Positions 26,217-34,527 of a DNA stretch of 64,000 nt are shown one piece after another (position 1 is the stretch's first letter; each line of letters opens with the position of its first letter). The position numbers were made by a program, and so were the translations under genes. The notes beneath the pieces were generated by a model. That model ran no database searches. It was not told where the DNA came from and saw nothing but the letters and a program-made list of their open reading frames with translations. The DNA is from Methylophilaceae bacterium (GTDB taxonomy: Bacteria > Pseudomonadota > Gammaproteobacteria > Burkholderiales > Methylophilaceae), in assembly GCA_028244835.1 (NCBI GenBank), contig JAOKBJ010000001.1, positions 248,001 to 312,000 on the forward strand, written 5' to 3'.

Positions 26217-27692
26217 ATGAAATTTACCATAAAAACAGATTTAATTACCAAGATACCAGCTGACATTATCACATTGGCAGTAAATGATAAAAACCAAATA
26301 TTATGTTCAAAACAAATAGATACATCAACCTTGAAACATTTGAATAATATTTTAAAGTTAGGTGACCTCAATGAAAGAACTGGTTCAACATTGTTAGTTC
26401 ATGGCACCACTAAATATTCTAGAGCTATTTTATTAAGAATCGGAGTTCATTCAGACTTAACACCTAAAGAATTTTTTAAAGGTATAGCGAGTGTATCTGA
26501 TGAACTAAACAACATAAAATTTACAAAGATAATATTTCCAATTAATCAATTTGTTAATAAATTAATAACCGAACAGGCCGCAACCGAATATCTTGTTAGA
26601 GCCTTATTCGATAAAGTATATGTAATAAACTCTCTAAAAACTCAAAATAAATCTAAACCTGCTAACTTCCAAGTTTATCTTCATGCAAATAAACTAACTA
26701 TAAAAGAAATAAAACTGGGACTTAAAAATGGTCAGGCTATTTCTAGAGGGGTAGATCTTACCAAAGATCTTGGTAACTTGCCTCCAAATATTTGCACACC
26801 GACTTATCTTGCTAGTGAAGCGAAAAAGTTAGCACGTGAATACAAGATGAAAGTAACTATTTTAGAGCAAAAACAAATTGAGAAGTTAAAGATGGACTCT
26901 TTTTTAGCAGTAGCTAAAGGAAGTAGAGAGGCACCTAAATTTATAGTACTAGAACACAAGAAAGGACCAACAAATAAAAAGCCAATAGTGTTAGTAGGCA
27001 AGGGGATAACTTTTGATGCAGGGGGTATATCTATTAAGCCTTCCACAGATATGGATGAAATGAAATATGATATGGGTGGTGCTGCAACAGTTTTAGGAGT
27101 AATGAAAACAGTAGGAGAATTAAATCTACCTTTAAATATAATCATGGTTGTTCCAACATGTGAAAATTTACCTGATGGAAAAGCTGTAAAACCTGGAGAT
27201 ATAGTTAAGAGTATGTCTGGGCAAACTATAGAAGTTCTTAATACGGATGCTGAAGGCCGATTAATATTATGTGATGCTTTGACTTATTCAGAAAGATTTA
27301 AACCTGAAGTTGTTATTGATGTTGCAACTTTAACTGGTGCGTGTGTTATTGCATTAGGACATCATATTTCAGCAGTATTCAGTAATTACAATCCATTAGC
27401 TGATGAATTGAAAAATGCCGGTGAAACTGCGTTAGATTCCGTATGGCAAATGCCAATGGAAGATGAATACCAACCACAACTTAATAGTAATTTTGCAGAT
27501 ATGGCAAATATTGGTGGGCGCGCAGGCGGGAGCATAACGGCGGCTTGTTTTTTATCAAGGTTTGCTAAAAAGTATAATTGGGCTCACATAGATATTGCTG
27601 GAACTGCATGGAAATCAGGCAAAGAAAAGGGCTCAACTGGTCGTCCAGTAAGTTTATTGAGTCAATTCCTTATTAAGCGTATCAAAAATTAA
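26217..27692 (+). CDS. pepA: Leucyl aminopeptidase PepA (M17)
   Basis: PepA is a hexameric cytosolic aminopeptidase with two metal ions; in E. coli it also binds DNA. The 491-residue protein has the variable N-terminal domain and the M17 catalytic domain. The latter carries GKGITFDAGGISIKP (from about residue 261), KYDMGGAATVLG, and NTDAEGRLILCDALTY (from about 342), which supply the metal ligands. It is divergent from lptFG and overlaps gcvH by 4 bases tail to tail. The holC and valS genes that often follow pepA in relatives are absent here. Confidence 0.96.
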   Translation: MKFTIKTDLITKIPADIITLAVNDKNQILCSKQIDTSTLKHLNNILKLGDLNERTGSTLLVHGTTKYSRAILLRIGVHSDLTPKEFFKGIASVSDELNNIKFTKIIFPINQFVNKLITEQAATEYLVRALFDKVYVINSLKTQNKSKPANFQVYLHANKLTIKEIKLGLKNGQAISRGVDLTKDLGNLPPNICTPTYLASEAKKLAREYKMKVTILEQKQIEKLKMDSFLAVAKGSREAPKFIVLEHKKGPTNKKPIVLVGKGITFDAGGISIKPSTDMDEMKYDMGGAATVLGVMKTVGELNLPLNIIMVVPTCENLPDGKAVKPGDIVKSMSGQTIEVLNTDAEGRLILCDALTYSERFKPEVVIDVATLTGACVIALGHHISAVFSNYNPLADELKNAGETALDSVWQMPMEDEYQPQLNSNFADMANIGGRAGGSITAACFLSRFAKKYNWAHIDIAGTAWKSGKEKGSTGRPVSLLSQFLIKRIKN

Positions 27693-28066
27693 TTATTTAT
27701 TAGAGATAGATAACCTTCTTTTGTTAAATAACTCTTTTTATCAATTTCATCATTAAGAGATATTCTGCATAGCCACTCTTCGTGAGGGTTCGTATTTATT
27801 CTTTCAGGATTACTTAAAACCTCTGCATTAATAAAGATAATTTCACCATTTGCTGGAGCAATAATGTCTGATGCAGTTTTGACCGACTCAATAGATCCTA
27901 TTGATGAATCAGTATTAAATTTATTTCCTAGCACCAAGTCAACGTAAACAATATCTCCTAATAAGTCTTGGGCAAAATTTGTAATCCCCAGGAGGTATTC
28001 ATTTTCTTTGAAGGGTTTTATCCATATATGTTCTTTTGTATAAAATAAATCATCAATATAATCCAT
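27689..28066 (-). CDS. gcvH: Glycine cleavage system H protein
   Basis: GcvH carries the aminomethyl group on a lipoyl arm between the P, T and L proteins of the glycine cleavage system. The 125 residues are the normal length. GSIESVKTASDI holds the lipoylated Lys63, and the flanking LGDIVYVDL and PANGEIIFIN strands match the family. It is alone here: gcvT and gcvP are not in the window. I see no glycine riboswitch in the short leader. It faces away from pbpG across 109 bases and overlaps the pepA end. Confidence 0.96.
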   Translation of the reverse strand: MDYIDDLFYTKEHIWIKPFKENEYLLGITNFAQDLLGDIVYVDLVLGNKFNTDSSIGSIESVKTASDIIAPANGEIIFINAEVLSNPERINTNPHEEWLCRISLNDEIDKKSYLTKEGYLSLINN

Positions 28067-28115
28067 TATTTCTCCAACCTAATTTAAATAAAGTAATGCA
28101 GTATTATAATTTAAA

Positions 28116-28144
28116 GTGACAAATAAAATTAAACTGTATATCAT
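28116..28144 (+). promoter_or_regulatory. Putative sigma-70 promoter for pbpG
   Basis: GTGACA (28116-28121) and TATCAT (28139-28144), each a single mismatch from consensus, are separated by 17 bases. The inferred start near 28151 lies about 25 bases before the GTG start of pbpG. Evidence is the hexamers, their spacing and the position in the gcvH-pbpG divergent gap. Confidence 0.55.
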
Positions 28145-28175
28145 CATGTGAAGTTAAATAAATCAAGGTAAATTA

Positions 28176-29054
28176 GTGAATTTTTTTTTAAAAATTATTT
28201 TATTAGTTTTATTTTCATTTTCATCCTTCAATCATCTGGTTTTTGCCAAAGAGCCACTTTCTAAAAAATCTCTCAGTCTTTATGTTAAAAATAGTAAAAG
28301 CTTAAAAGTTCGATCTTTAAAAGCGATTGTAGTTAATCAAAATACAGGTGAAGTCATTTATGAAAAAAAGGCAGATGCAAAAGCATCAATCGCATCTCTA
28401 ACTAAATTAATGACCGCAATGGTGGTTCTTGATTCTGGACTAGATCTTAATCAGAAAATTATACTCACAAAAGCTGACATTGACAGGGTAAAGCGTACAA
28501 CTTCAAGATTGCCAATCGGAACAAAATTAAGCAGATATGAGCTATTAAAAGCAGCATTAATATCTTCTGATAATAGAGCAGCTTTTGCTTTAAGTAGATC
28601 TTATCCTTCAGGAAGGAAGGGTTTTATTAACGCAATGAACGTTAAAGCAATTCAATTAGGTATGCAAAATAGTCAATTTCAAGATCCTACTGGCCTTGAT
28701 AAAAGAAATATTTCCACTGCAAAAGATTTACTTAAGCTAGTGAGGGCAGCATATCAATATTCTATAATTAGAGAGCTAACCACCACCCCATCAGAGAGTA
28801 TTAAGGTTGGAAAAAAAAGAAATAGAATTGGCTTTAATAATACAAATCCATTAGTTAGAAAAGGGGTATGGGATATTGGTTTATCAAAAACTGGTTTTAT
28901 TAGAGAGGCAGGACGGTGTTTAGTTTTACAAACAGTTATTGATGGCGAGCCAGTAATCATTGTTTTATTGAATTCTTATGGAAAATTGACCCGCTTTGCT
29001 GATGTAAAAAGAATTAGAAATTGGATGAATAGAATAAATAAAAAGAAAACTTAA
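28176..29054 (+). CDS. pbpG: D-alanyl-D-alanine endopeptidase PbpG (PBP7-like, S11)
   Basis: This 292-residue protein is a low-molecular-mass penicillin-binding protein of family S11. A signal peptide (about residues 1-24) leads to the three active-site motifs: SLTK (74-77), SDN (131-133) and KTG (238-240). The overall length and the lack of a C-terminal amphipathic anchor fit PBP7/PbpG, which cleaves peptidoglycan cross-links in the periplasm, better than DacA-type carboxypeptidases. Translation starts at GTG, as no ATG precedes the signal peptide. The gene ends 5 bases from the convergent topA. Confidence 0.87.
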   Translation: MNFFLKIILLVLFSFSSFNHLVFAKEPLSKKSLSLYVKNSKSLKVRSLKAIVVNQNTGEVIYEKKADAKASIASLTKLMTAMVVLDSGLDLNQKIILTKADIDRVKRTTSRLPIGTKLSRYELLKAALISSDNRAAFALSRSYPSGRKGFINAMNVKAIQLGMQNSQFQDPTGLDKRNISTAKDLLKLVRAAYQYSIIRELTTTPSESIKVGKKRNRIGFNNTNPLVRKGVWDIGLSKTGFIREAGRCLVLQTVIDGEPVIIVLLNSYGKLTRFADVKRIRNWMNRINKKKT

Positions 29055-29059
29055 TTAGA

Positions 29060-31534
29060 CTATTTTGCTGGCTTCTTCTTCGCTGGCTTCTTCTTCGCTG
29101 GCTTCTTCTTTTTACTTTCTTCTTCTATTTCTTTTTTTGATAATAGACTTAAAGATTTTTCGAGGCTAATCGATTCAGGGTCAATATCTTTTGCAATATT
29201 TACTTTTAGTGAGCCCCTCTGAATATAGAAACCAAATCTACCTTTATAAATATCAACAGATCCCTTGTTTTCTGGATCATCTCCTATTTTTCTGATAGGT
29301 TTGAGAAGATCAATAGCCTTATCTAAAGATATTGTAAACAAGTCCTCATCTTTAGGGATAGATTTAAATTTTCCATTGTGGTTTACATAAGGACCAAATC
29401 TACCAATATTTGCAATAATTTTTTTACCAGTATCAGGATGGTCGCCTAAATTTCTTGGTAATGAGATTAATTTCAAAGCAATTTCTTCATTAAGATCTGC
29501 TAATGCTATCTCACTCGGGATGGTAATCCTTTTTGGCTTAATTTTTTTGTCTTCTCCTTGTTCACCTAGCTGAAGGTATGGGCCATAAGGGCCTATTAAT
29601 AATATTACATTTTTTTTAGTTTCTTGTTCTATAGCTATAATTTTTGGCTCTTGGGGGAGGTCTCCATTCGAACTTCTTGTGAAATCACAATCTGGGTATC
29701 CAGAACATGCTATAAAATTTCCTCTTTTACCGAGTTTTGATAGCAATGGCTTGCTACATTTTGGACAATCTTCATCAATAGATTTTTGAGTTATTTTAGA
29801 ACGGTCTAGATCTTTTTTCTCATTAATTTTTTTATTAAAGTCTTGCCAAAAATTACTTAACACAGATAACCATTCTTTCTTATCTGCCGCAATATCATCT
29901 AATTGTGATTCTAATTGAGCAGTAAAGTCATAATCCACGTAATGGCTAAAATGCTCAGTTAAAAAGTCATTTACAACCTTACCAACATCTGTGGGCATGA
30001 ATCGTTTTTTCTCAAGCAGAACGTATTCTCTATCTTGAAGTGTTGAAATAATACTTGAATAAGTTGAGGGCCTTCCAATTCCATATTCTTCTAAAGTTTT
30101 AACAAGACTTGCTTCAGAATATCTTGGTGGGGGTTCAGTAAAGTGCTGATCACCATTAATTTTTTCAATATTTAGAATTTCACCGACTTCTAAGGGCGGC
30201 AATGTAGAGGAATTTTCTTTTTCACCAGCAGACTCATCTTCATCCTCCATATAAACTGACATAAAACCTGGAAATTTCAAGGTCTGACCTGATGCTCTAA
30301 AAATACTTTCTCCTTTTCCAATTTCAAGGTCAACACTTACTGCATCAAATATAGCTGGGGTCATTTGACAAGATAATGTTCTTTGCCAAATCATTTCATA
30401 TAATTTGAATTGCTCATCACTGAGGTATTTTTTTAAACTTGTAGGACTTCTACTTATGTCTGTAGGCCTAATGGCTTCATGAGCTTCTTGAGCATTCTTT
30501 GCCTTTGTTTTATAGCCAATAGCAATTTTTGGAAGGTACCCAGAATCATAATTCCCTTTAATATATTCTCTTATCTGTTGAACTACATCTTTTGATAGCG
30601 TCATAGAATCAGTTCGCATATATGAAATAAGTCCAACTGTTTCATTTCCTGTATCAATACCTTCGTATAATTTTTGTGCAACAATCATAGTTCTTTTTGT
30701 AGTGAAACCAAGTTTTCTGACAGCTTGTTGTTGAAGTGTAGACGTTGTAAATGGAGCCGAAGGATTTCTAATTCTTTGTTTTTTATCAACTCTTGAAATT
30801 CTAGTTTTACCTGCACTTTTTAGAAGTAATTCACCCACAATTTTTTCACTCTGTCTTTTTTCATTAACTGTGAATTGGTCTATTTTTTGGCCATCTAAAA
30901 TATATAATTTTGAAGAAAATTTAGACTGATTTTTTTTTGCTTCTAAATGTACACTCCAATATTCTTTAGCTATAAATTTTCCGATTTCAGCTTCACGTTC
31001 CATTATTAACCTAAGTGCAGGGCTTTGAACTCGACCTGCAGAAAGGCCGTAACGTATTTTTGACCAAAGTAAAGGAGATAGATTAAAACCTATCAGGTAG
31101 TCTAAGGCTTGTCTTGATTGTTGAGCTCTAACTAAAGCTAGAGCTATATCTCTTGGTTCCTCAATTGCTTGAATAATTGCTGATTTTGTAATCTCTTGAA
31201 AAACAACTCTTTTTACTAATTTATTTTTTAATAATTTTTTTTCATTTAAGATTTCAGCAATATGCCAAGCTATAGCCTCTCCCTCTCTATCAGGATCAGT
31301 TGCTAAGAGTATTTCATCTGATTTTTTTACTGCTTTTGTAATGGCATCCATATGCTTTTTATTTCTATCAATAAGAGCATATTTCATTTTAAAACTATCT
31401 GTATCAATACCTTCTGATTTTGGAAGTAGGTTTCTAATATGGCCATAGGAAGCAAGAACTTCGAAGTCACTTCCTAAGTATTTAGATAATGTTTTTGCTT
31501 TAGAAGGAGATTCAACTATGAGTAGTTTTGTCAT
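29060..31534 (-). CDS. topA: DNA topoisomerase I (type IA)
   Basis: TopA relaxes negative supercoils. The 824-residue protein has the TOPRIM domain with ESPSKAK (residues 8-14) and the ATDPDREGEA metal site (from 78). The active-site Tyr is in SYMRTDS, near residue 305. There is one four-cysteine zinc ribbon (CPKC...CSGYPDC, about 590-620), then betaproteobacterial-style C-terminal repeats with NIGRFGPYV and KGRFGFYIQRG. A lysine-rich tail made of three KKKPA units ends the protein and probably aids DNA binding. It is transcribed alone from a probable promoter at 31572-31600. Confidence 0.97.
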   Translation of the reverse strand: MTKLLIVESPSKAKTLSKYLGSDFEVLASYGHIRNLLPKSEGIDTDSFKMKYALIDRNKKHMDAITKAVKKSDEILLATDPDREGEAIAWHIAEILNEKKLLKNKLVKRVVFQEITKSAIIQAIEEPRDIALALVRAQQSRQALDYLIGFNLSPLLWSKIRYGLSAGRVQSPALRLIMEREAEIGKFIAKEYWSVHLEAKKNQSKFSSKLYILDGQKIDQFTVNEKRQSEKIVGELLLKSAGKTRISRVDKKQRIRNPSAPFTTSTLQQQAVRKLGFTTKRTMIVAQKLYEGIDTGNETVGLISYMRTDSMTLSKDVVQQIREYIKGNYDSGYLPKIAIGYKTKAKNAQEAHEAIRPTDISRSPTSLKKYLSDEQFKLYEMIWQRTLSCQMTPAIFDAVSVDLEIGKGESIFRASGQTLKFPGFMSVYMEDEDESAGEKENSSTLPPLEVGEILNIEKINGDQHFTEPPPRYSEASLVKTLEEYGIGRPSTYSSIISTLQDREYVLLEKKRFMPTDVGKVVNDFLTEHFSHYVDYDFTAQLESQLDDIAADKKEWLSVLSNFWQDFNKKINEKKDLDRSKITQKSIDEDCPKCSKPLLSKLGKRGNFIACSGYPDCDFTRSSNGDLPQEPKIIAIEQETKKNVILLIGPYGPYLQLGEQGEDKKIKPKRITIPSEIALADLNEEIALKLISLPRNLGDHPDTGKKIIANIGRFGPYVNHNGKFKSIPKDEDLFTISLDKAIDLLKPIRKIGDDPENKGSVDIYKGRFGFYIQRGSLKVNIAKDIDPESISLEKSLSLLSKKEIEEESKKKKPAKKKPAKKKPAK
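29067..29111. repeat. Three tandem 15-bp repeats in the 3' end of topA
   Basis: Three tandem copies of the 15-base unit GCTGGCTTCTTCTTC occupy 29067-29081, 29082-29096 and 29097-29111. The third copy differs at its last base. On the coding (minus) strand they encode the repeating KKKPA units of the topoisomerase I tail. The near-identical DNA, where synonymous codons would be free to vary, suggests recent slippage-type expansion. Confidence 0.9.
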
Positions 31535-31571
31535 TATTATATTTTAAATTTTAGGCACGTAAAAATTATGC

Positions 31572-31600
31572 ATGATAGGGATAAAGTAAGAACTATTCAA
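31572..31600 (-). promoter_or_regulatory. Putative sigma-70 promoter for topA
   Basis: Read on the minus strand, TTGAAT (31600-31595) and TATCAT (31577-31572) are separated by 17 bases. The predicted start lies about 30 bases before the topA ATG at 31534. It falls within the 125-base gap between topA and the SDR gene, which otherwise shows nothing recognisable. Confidence 0.5.
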
Positions 31601-31659
31601 GTAAATTAGAGAAAAATATAAAAGTACCACTAGCAACTTAGCCCTGACTGGTCCTATAA

Positions 31660-32409
31660 TTAATCAATACTGAAGGACCTACCTCCATCTACATTTAAAA
31701 TGTGGCTAGTAATAAATGGCGCACTTAGTAATAAGAATTCAACTGCTTTGGCAATATCATCTGCTTCACCAACTTTTTTTAACATTGTTTGAGATATAAC
31801 CTTTTGTTGATAATCTTCATCAAATTCATTCGAATTATCTGGCCACAAAATAGGACCTGGAGCCACTGCATTTACCCTTATTTTAGGCCCAAGTTCTTTT
31901 GCGAGTGATTTAGTGAGGGTAGATAATCCTGATTTGGCAATTGAATAAATAATATAATTTTCTTTGGGGTTTGTTATATGCGCATCAGTAATATTAATTA
32001 TAGAGCCTTTAGTCAGCTCTAAAAAAGGAGCAGCTTCTTTTGATAAGAAAAGGGCAGCTTTAAGATTGCTACCAATAAGATCATTCCAATTTAATTCATC
32101 AACTTCTTTAATACTCGTCCGATAATATGATGATGCATTGTTAATAAGAAAATTTAATTGCCCGTAAATATTAATAGCCTCATTAATAATTAAGGGATAG
32201 GTATTTGAATTTAAAAGATCAGCTTTAATTATTGACGCAGAATTTTTTCGAATGCTATTCAATTCATCTTTAAGATAGTTTGCTTCTTTATCCGAGTTTT
32301 TATAATGAATAATAATGTCAATATTAGCCTTATGGAGCCTTCTGCATATTGCAGCACCAATACGTTTAGCGCCACCAGTAATTATTGCAACTTGTTTTTT
32401 TTTATTCAT
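31660..32409 (-). CDS. Pteridine reductase-like short-chain dehydrogenase
   Basis: The 249-residue protein is a classical short-chain dehydrogenase: TGGAKRIG (11-18) binds the nucleotide, NNAS is at 89-92, and Y154-x3-K158 is the catalytic pair. The arginine inside the glycine-rich motif (TG-x3-R-x-G), the ITDAH segment in place of the usual catalytic serine and the PGPILWPD loop fit pteridine reductases (PTR1/FolM type), which reduce dihydro- or tetrahydrobiopterin and folate. It would be a cytoplasmic NADPH enzyme. It precedes topA on the same strand and is divergent from trmB. The substrate is inferred from motif resemblance. Confidence 0.75.
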   Translation of the reverse strand: MNKKKQVAIITGGAKRIGAAICRRLHKANIDIIIHYKNSDKEANYLKDELNSIRKNSASIIKADLLNSNTYPLIINEAINIYGQLNFLINNASSYYRTSIKEVDELNWNDLIGSNLKAALFLSKEAAPFLELTKGSIINITDAHITNPKENYIIYSIAKSGLSTLTKSLAKELGPKIRVNAVAPGPILWPDNSNEFDEDYQQKVISQTMLKKVGEADDIAKAVEFLLLSAPFITSHILNVDGGRSFSID

Positions 32410-32472
32410 TTTTCTAATTAAATATTATTTGAGGTTATTATAATCTATGAATATGAATAATTTGCCAACTTA

Positions 32473-33150
32473 ATGCCTAAATCTAAAATCAGACCTATTA
32501 GAAGTTATGTGCTCAGACAGGGGCGACTTACTAAGAATCAAGCAGAGGGCATTAGGGCATTTTCCTCACTTTACACAATTCCTTTTGGGAATAGTGTTCT
32601 AAATTGGGATGCTATTTTCAATAGTAAAGGAAAGAAGATTATTGAAATAGGTTTTGGCATGGGACATACAACTGCCATTATTGCTGAGACTTTGAGTAAC
32701 TCTAATTTCATTGCAATTGACGTCTATTCGCCTGGGGTTGGTAATCTTTTAAATAAGATAAAAGATAAAAATTTAAAAAATCTAAAAATTATTCAGCATG
32801 ATGCAGTTGAAGTTTTAGAAGAAATGACTTTAGATGAAAGTCTTGATGCTCTGCATATTTTTTTCCCAGATCCATGGCATAAGAAACGCCATAACAAAAG
32901 AAGGCTGATTCAAGAACCTTTCTTAGAATTAATAAGTAGAAAATTAAAAAAACAAGGCTATATTCATATAGCAACAGATTGGGAAGATTATGCAAATTGG
33001 ATAATAGAAATATTTAAGAAGAATGAAATATATCAAGCCAAAAATATTGATTTTTCAAAAAAACCCTCATACAGACCTAAAACTAAATATGAGAATCGCG
33101 GGGTTAATTTAGGACACCAAGTTTGGGATATGGTTTTTATTAAGAGCTAA
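32473..33150 (+). CDS. trmB: tRNA (guanine-N7)-methyltransferase TrmB
   Basis: TrmB makes m7G46 in tRNA variable loops. The 225-residue protein has the SAM-binding EIGFGMG (58-64), the family signature FPDPWHKKRHNKRR (from 131) and the conserved end GHQVWDM. A RSYVLRQGRLT segment at the N-terminus is also typical. Its last 42 bases overlap the 3' end of engB on the opposite strand. Since both C-termini look complete, the overlap is real and not a mis-called stop. The gene is divergent from the SDR gene. Confidence 0.95.
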   Translation: MPKSKIRPIRSYVLRQGRLTKNQAEGIRAFSSLYTIPFGNSVLNWDAIFNSKGKKIIEIGFGMGHTTAIIAETLSNSNFIAIDVYSPGVGNLLNKIKDKNLKNLKIIQHDAVEVLEEMTLDESLDALHIFFPDPWHKKRHNKRRLIQEPFLELISRKLKKQGYIHIATDWEDYANWIIEIFKKNEIYQAKNIDFSKKPSYRPKTKYENRGVNLGHQVWDMVFIKS

Positions 33151-33747
33151 CCAACTTTGGATAATCTTATCTGCTTCCTCAACTCCTTGTTTTTTTAAAC
33201 TCGAAAATAGCTGAACAGTAAAGATTGTGTTAAACGAGACAGCCCATTTAGTTTTAACTATTTTTTTTACATCAGAGAGAGCCCTGAGCGATTTATCTTT
33301 TGATAATTTATCAGATTTTGTAAGTAAAATATGAATTGGTTTTTGTCTTGGAGCAAACCAGTCGAGCATTTGAATATCTAGCTTCGTTAAAGGTCTTCTT
33401 ATGTCCATAACGATAACAAGACCAGCAAGGCTATTTCTTTCTTGAAGATATCGAGGTAACGTTTTCACCCAATGATTTTTAATGGCACCAGGGACTTTTG
33501 CATATCCATAACCTGGTAGGTCAACTAATGACATATGCTCGCCAATACTAAAAAAATTTATTAATTGTGTTCTACCAGGTTGTTTACTAACGTAAGCAAG
33601 GCGATTTTGCTTACTTAAAGAATTAATTGCACTTGATTTTCCAGCATTTGATCTTCCAGCAAATGCAATCTCAATTCCCTCATCAATAGGAAGTTCATCA
33701 AAGTGATTTACTGAGATAATAAATCTAGCATTTTGTAAAAAAGCCAT
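33109..33747 (-). CDS. engB: Ribosome biogenesis GTPase EngB (YihA/YsxC)
   Basis: EngB is an essential GTPase for 50S subunit assembly. The 212-residue protein carries G1 GRSNAGKSS (31-39), G3 DLPGYGYAKV (about 76-85) and the G4 motif TKSD (about 144-147). AYVSKQPGRTQLINFF is a typical switch-I region. The gene is divergent from the cytochrome c4 gene. This neighbourhood (engB beside cytochrome c4 and resB) recurs in betaproteobacteria. The 3' end overlaps trmB antisense by 42 bases. Confidence 0.96.
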   Translation of the reverse strand: MAFLQNARFIISVNHFDELPIDEGIEIAFAGRSNAGKSSAINSLSKQNRLAYVSKQPGRTQLINFFSIGEHMSLVDLPGYGYAKVPGAIKNHWVKTLPRYLQERNSLAGLVIVMDIRRPLTKLDIQMLDWFAPRQKPIHILLTKSDKLSKDKSLRALSDVKKIVKTKWAVSFNTIFTVQLFSSLKKQGVEEADKIIQSWLALNKNHIPNLVS

Positions 33748-33782
33748 TTTTTCCCCTTTAGTAGTGAGTTAATGCTATCACG

Positions 33783-33811
33783 TTGAGTCTATTTTAGTTA
33801 AAATGTAGCAT
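33783..33811 (+). promoter_or_regulatory. Putative promoter for the cytochrome c4 gene
   Basis: TTGAGT (33783-33788) and TAGCAT (33806-33811) have 17-base spacing. The inferred start is near 33818, 20 bases before the ATG at 33838. The -10 box is weak, so this is a tentative call. Confidence 0.4.
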
Positions 33812-33837
33812 CTTAAAGAATTAACTTCGGAGCCCTA

Positions 33838-34461
33838 ATGATAAGAATTATTAAGTTTGTCGGTTTAATTATAGTTTTTTTTAGTTTTAAAGCTATTTCT
33901 GAAACTAAGCTTTCTTCGTCAGAATTAGTGAGTGCAAAAAAAATTATTAACAATTTATGTATTGCTTGCCACGCAATTGATGGCAATAGTGTAGTTTCAG
34001 TTAATCCAAAATTAGCAGGGCAGCACGCGGCTTATATTACAAAACAACTTAATAATTTTAAAAGTGGATTAAGGGAAAATGTAGTCATGGCGGGTATGGT
34101 TGCTAGTTTAACCGAGAAAGATATGATAAATCTTGGCTATTATTTTTCTGAGCAAGATATTTTATTGTCAGCAGCAAAAGAAAATGGTGTCGGTTCTTTA
34201 GGTGAAAACATTTTTCGGGCTGGGATAAAAAGTAAGGGTGTAGCTGCTTGTGCAAGCTGTCATGGTCCATCAGGACACGGCATACCAGATAAATACCCAA
34301 GATTAAATGCGCAACATTCTGAATATACCCTCGCTCAATTAAATTCATTTAGGCTTGAATTAAGAAAAAATGATCCTGATGGCGTTATGAGAACAATTGC
34401 TCAAAAATTAACGGAACAAGAGATGCGATCGGTAGCAGATTATATCCAGGGTTTAAGATAG
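33838..34461 (+). CDS. Cytochrome c4 (diheme periplasmic cytochrome c)
   Basis: The 207-residue protein is a tandem diheme c-type cytochrome. A signal peptide (about residues 1-21) is followed by two homologous domains. Heme sites are CIACH (41-45) and CASCH (138-142), each followed by downstream methionines (such as MAGMVASL and DGVMRTIA) that can be axial ligands. Cytochrome c4 shuttles electrons from the bc1 complex to terminal oxidases in the periplasm. It sits directly upstream of the resB-ccsB heme ligation genes needed for its own maturation. Confidence 0.92.
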   Translation: MIRIIKFVGLIIVFFSFKAISETKLSSSELVSAKKIINNLCIACHAIDGNSVVSVNPKLAGQHAAYITKQLNNFKSGLRENVVMAGMVASLTEKDMINLGYYFSEQDILLSAAKENGVGSLGENIFRAGIKSKGVAACASCHGPSGHGIPDKYPRLNAQHSEYTLAQLNSFRLELRKNDPDGVMRTIAQKLTEQEMRSVADYIQGLR

Positions 34462-34527
34462 CTAACCAACATGCAACTTAAATCAGTCTAAGCTGTCATT
34501 TATTAATATCACTAACGCGTATATTTT

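Noticed and set aside
28067-28115. Glycine riboswitch upstream of gcvH
   Set aside because: The leader is too short and shows no conserved aptamer core; only AT-rich sequence and a ribosome-binding site are present.
29067-29111. Direct repeats as a CRISPR-like array
   Set aside because: Units are contiguous without spacers and lie in frame within topA; they encode a lysine-rich tail.
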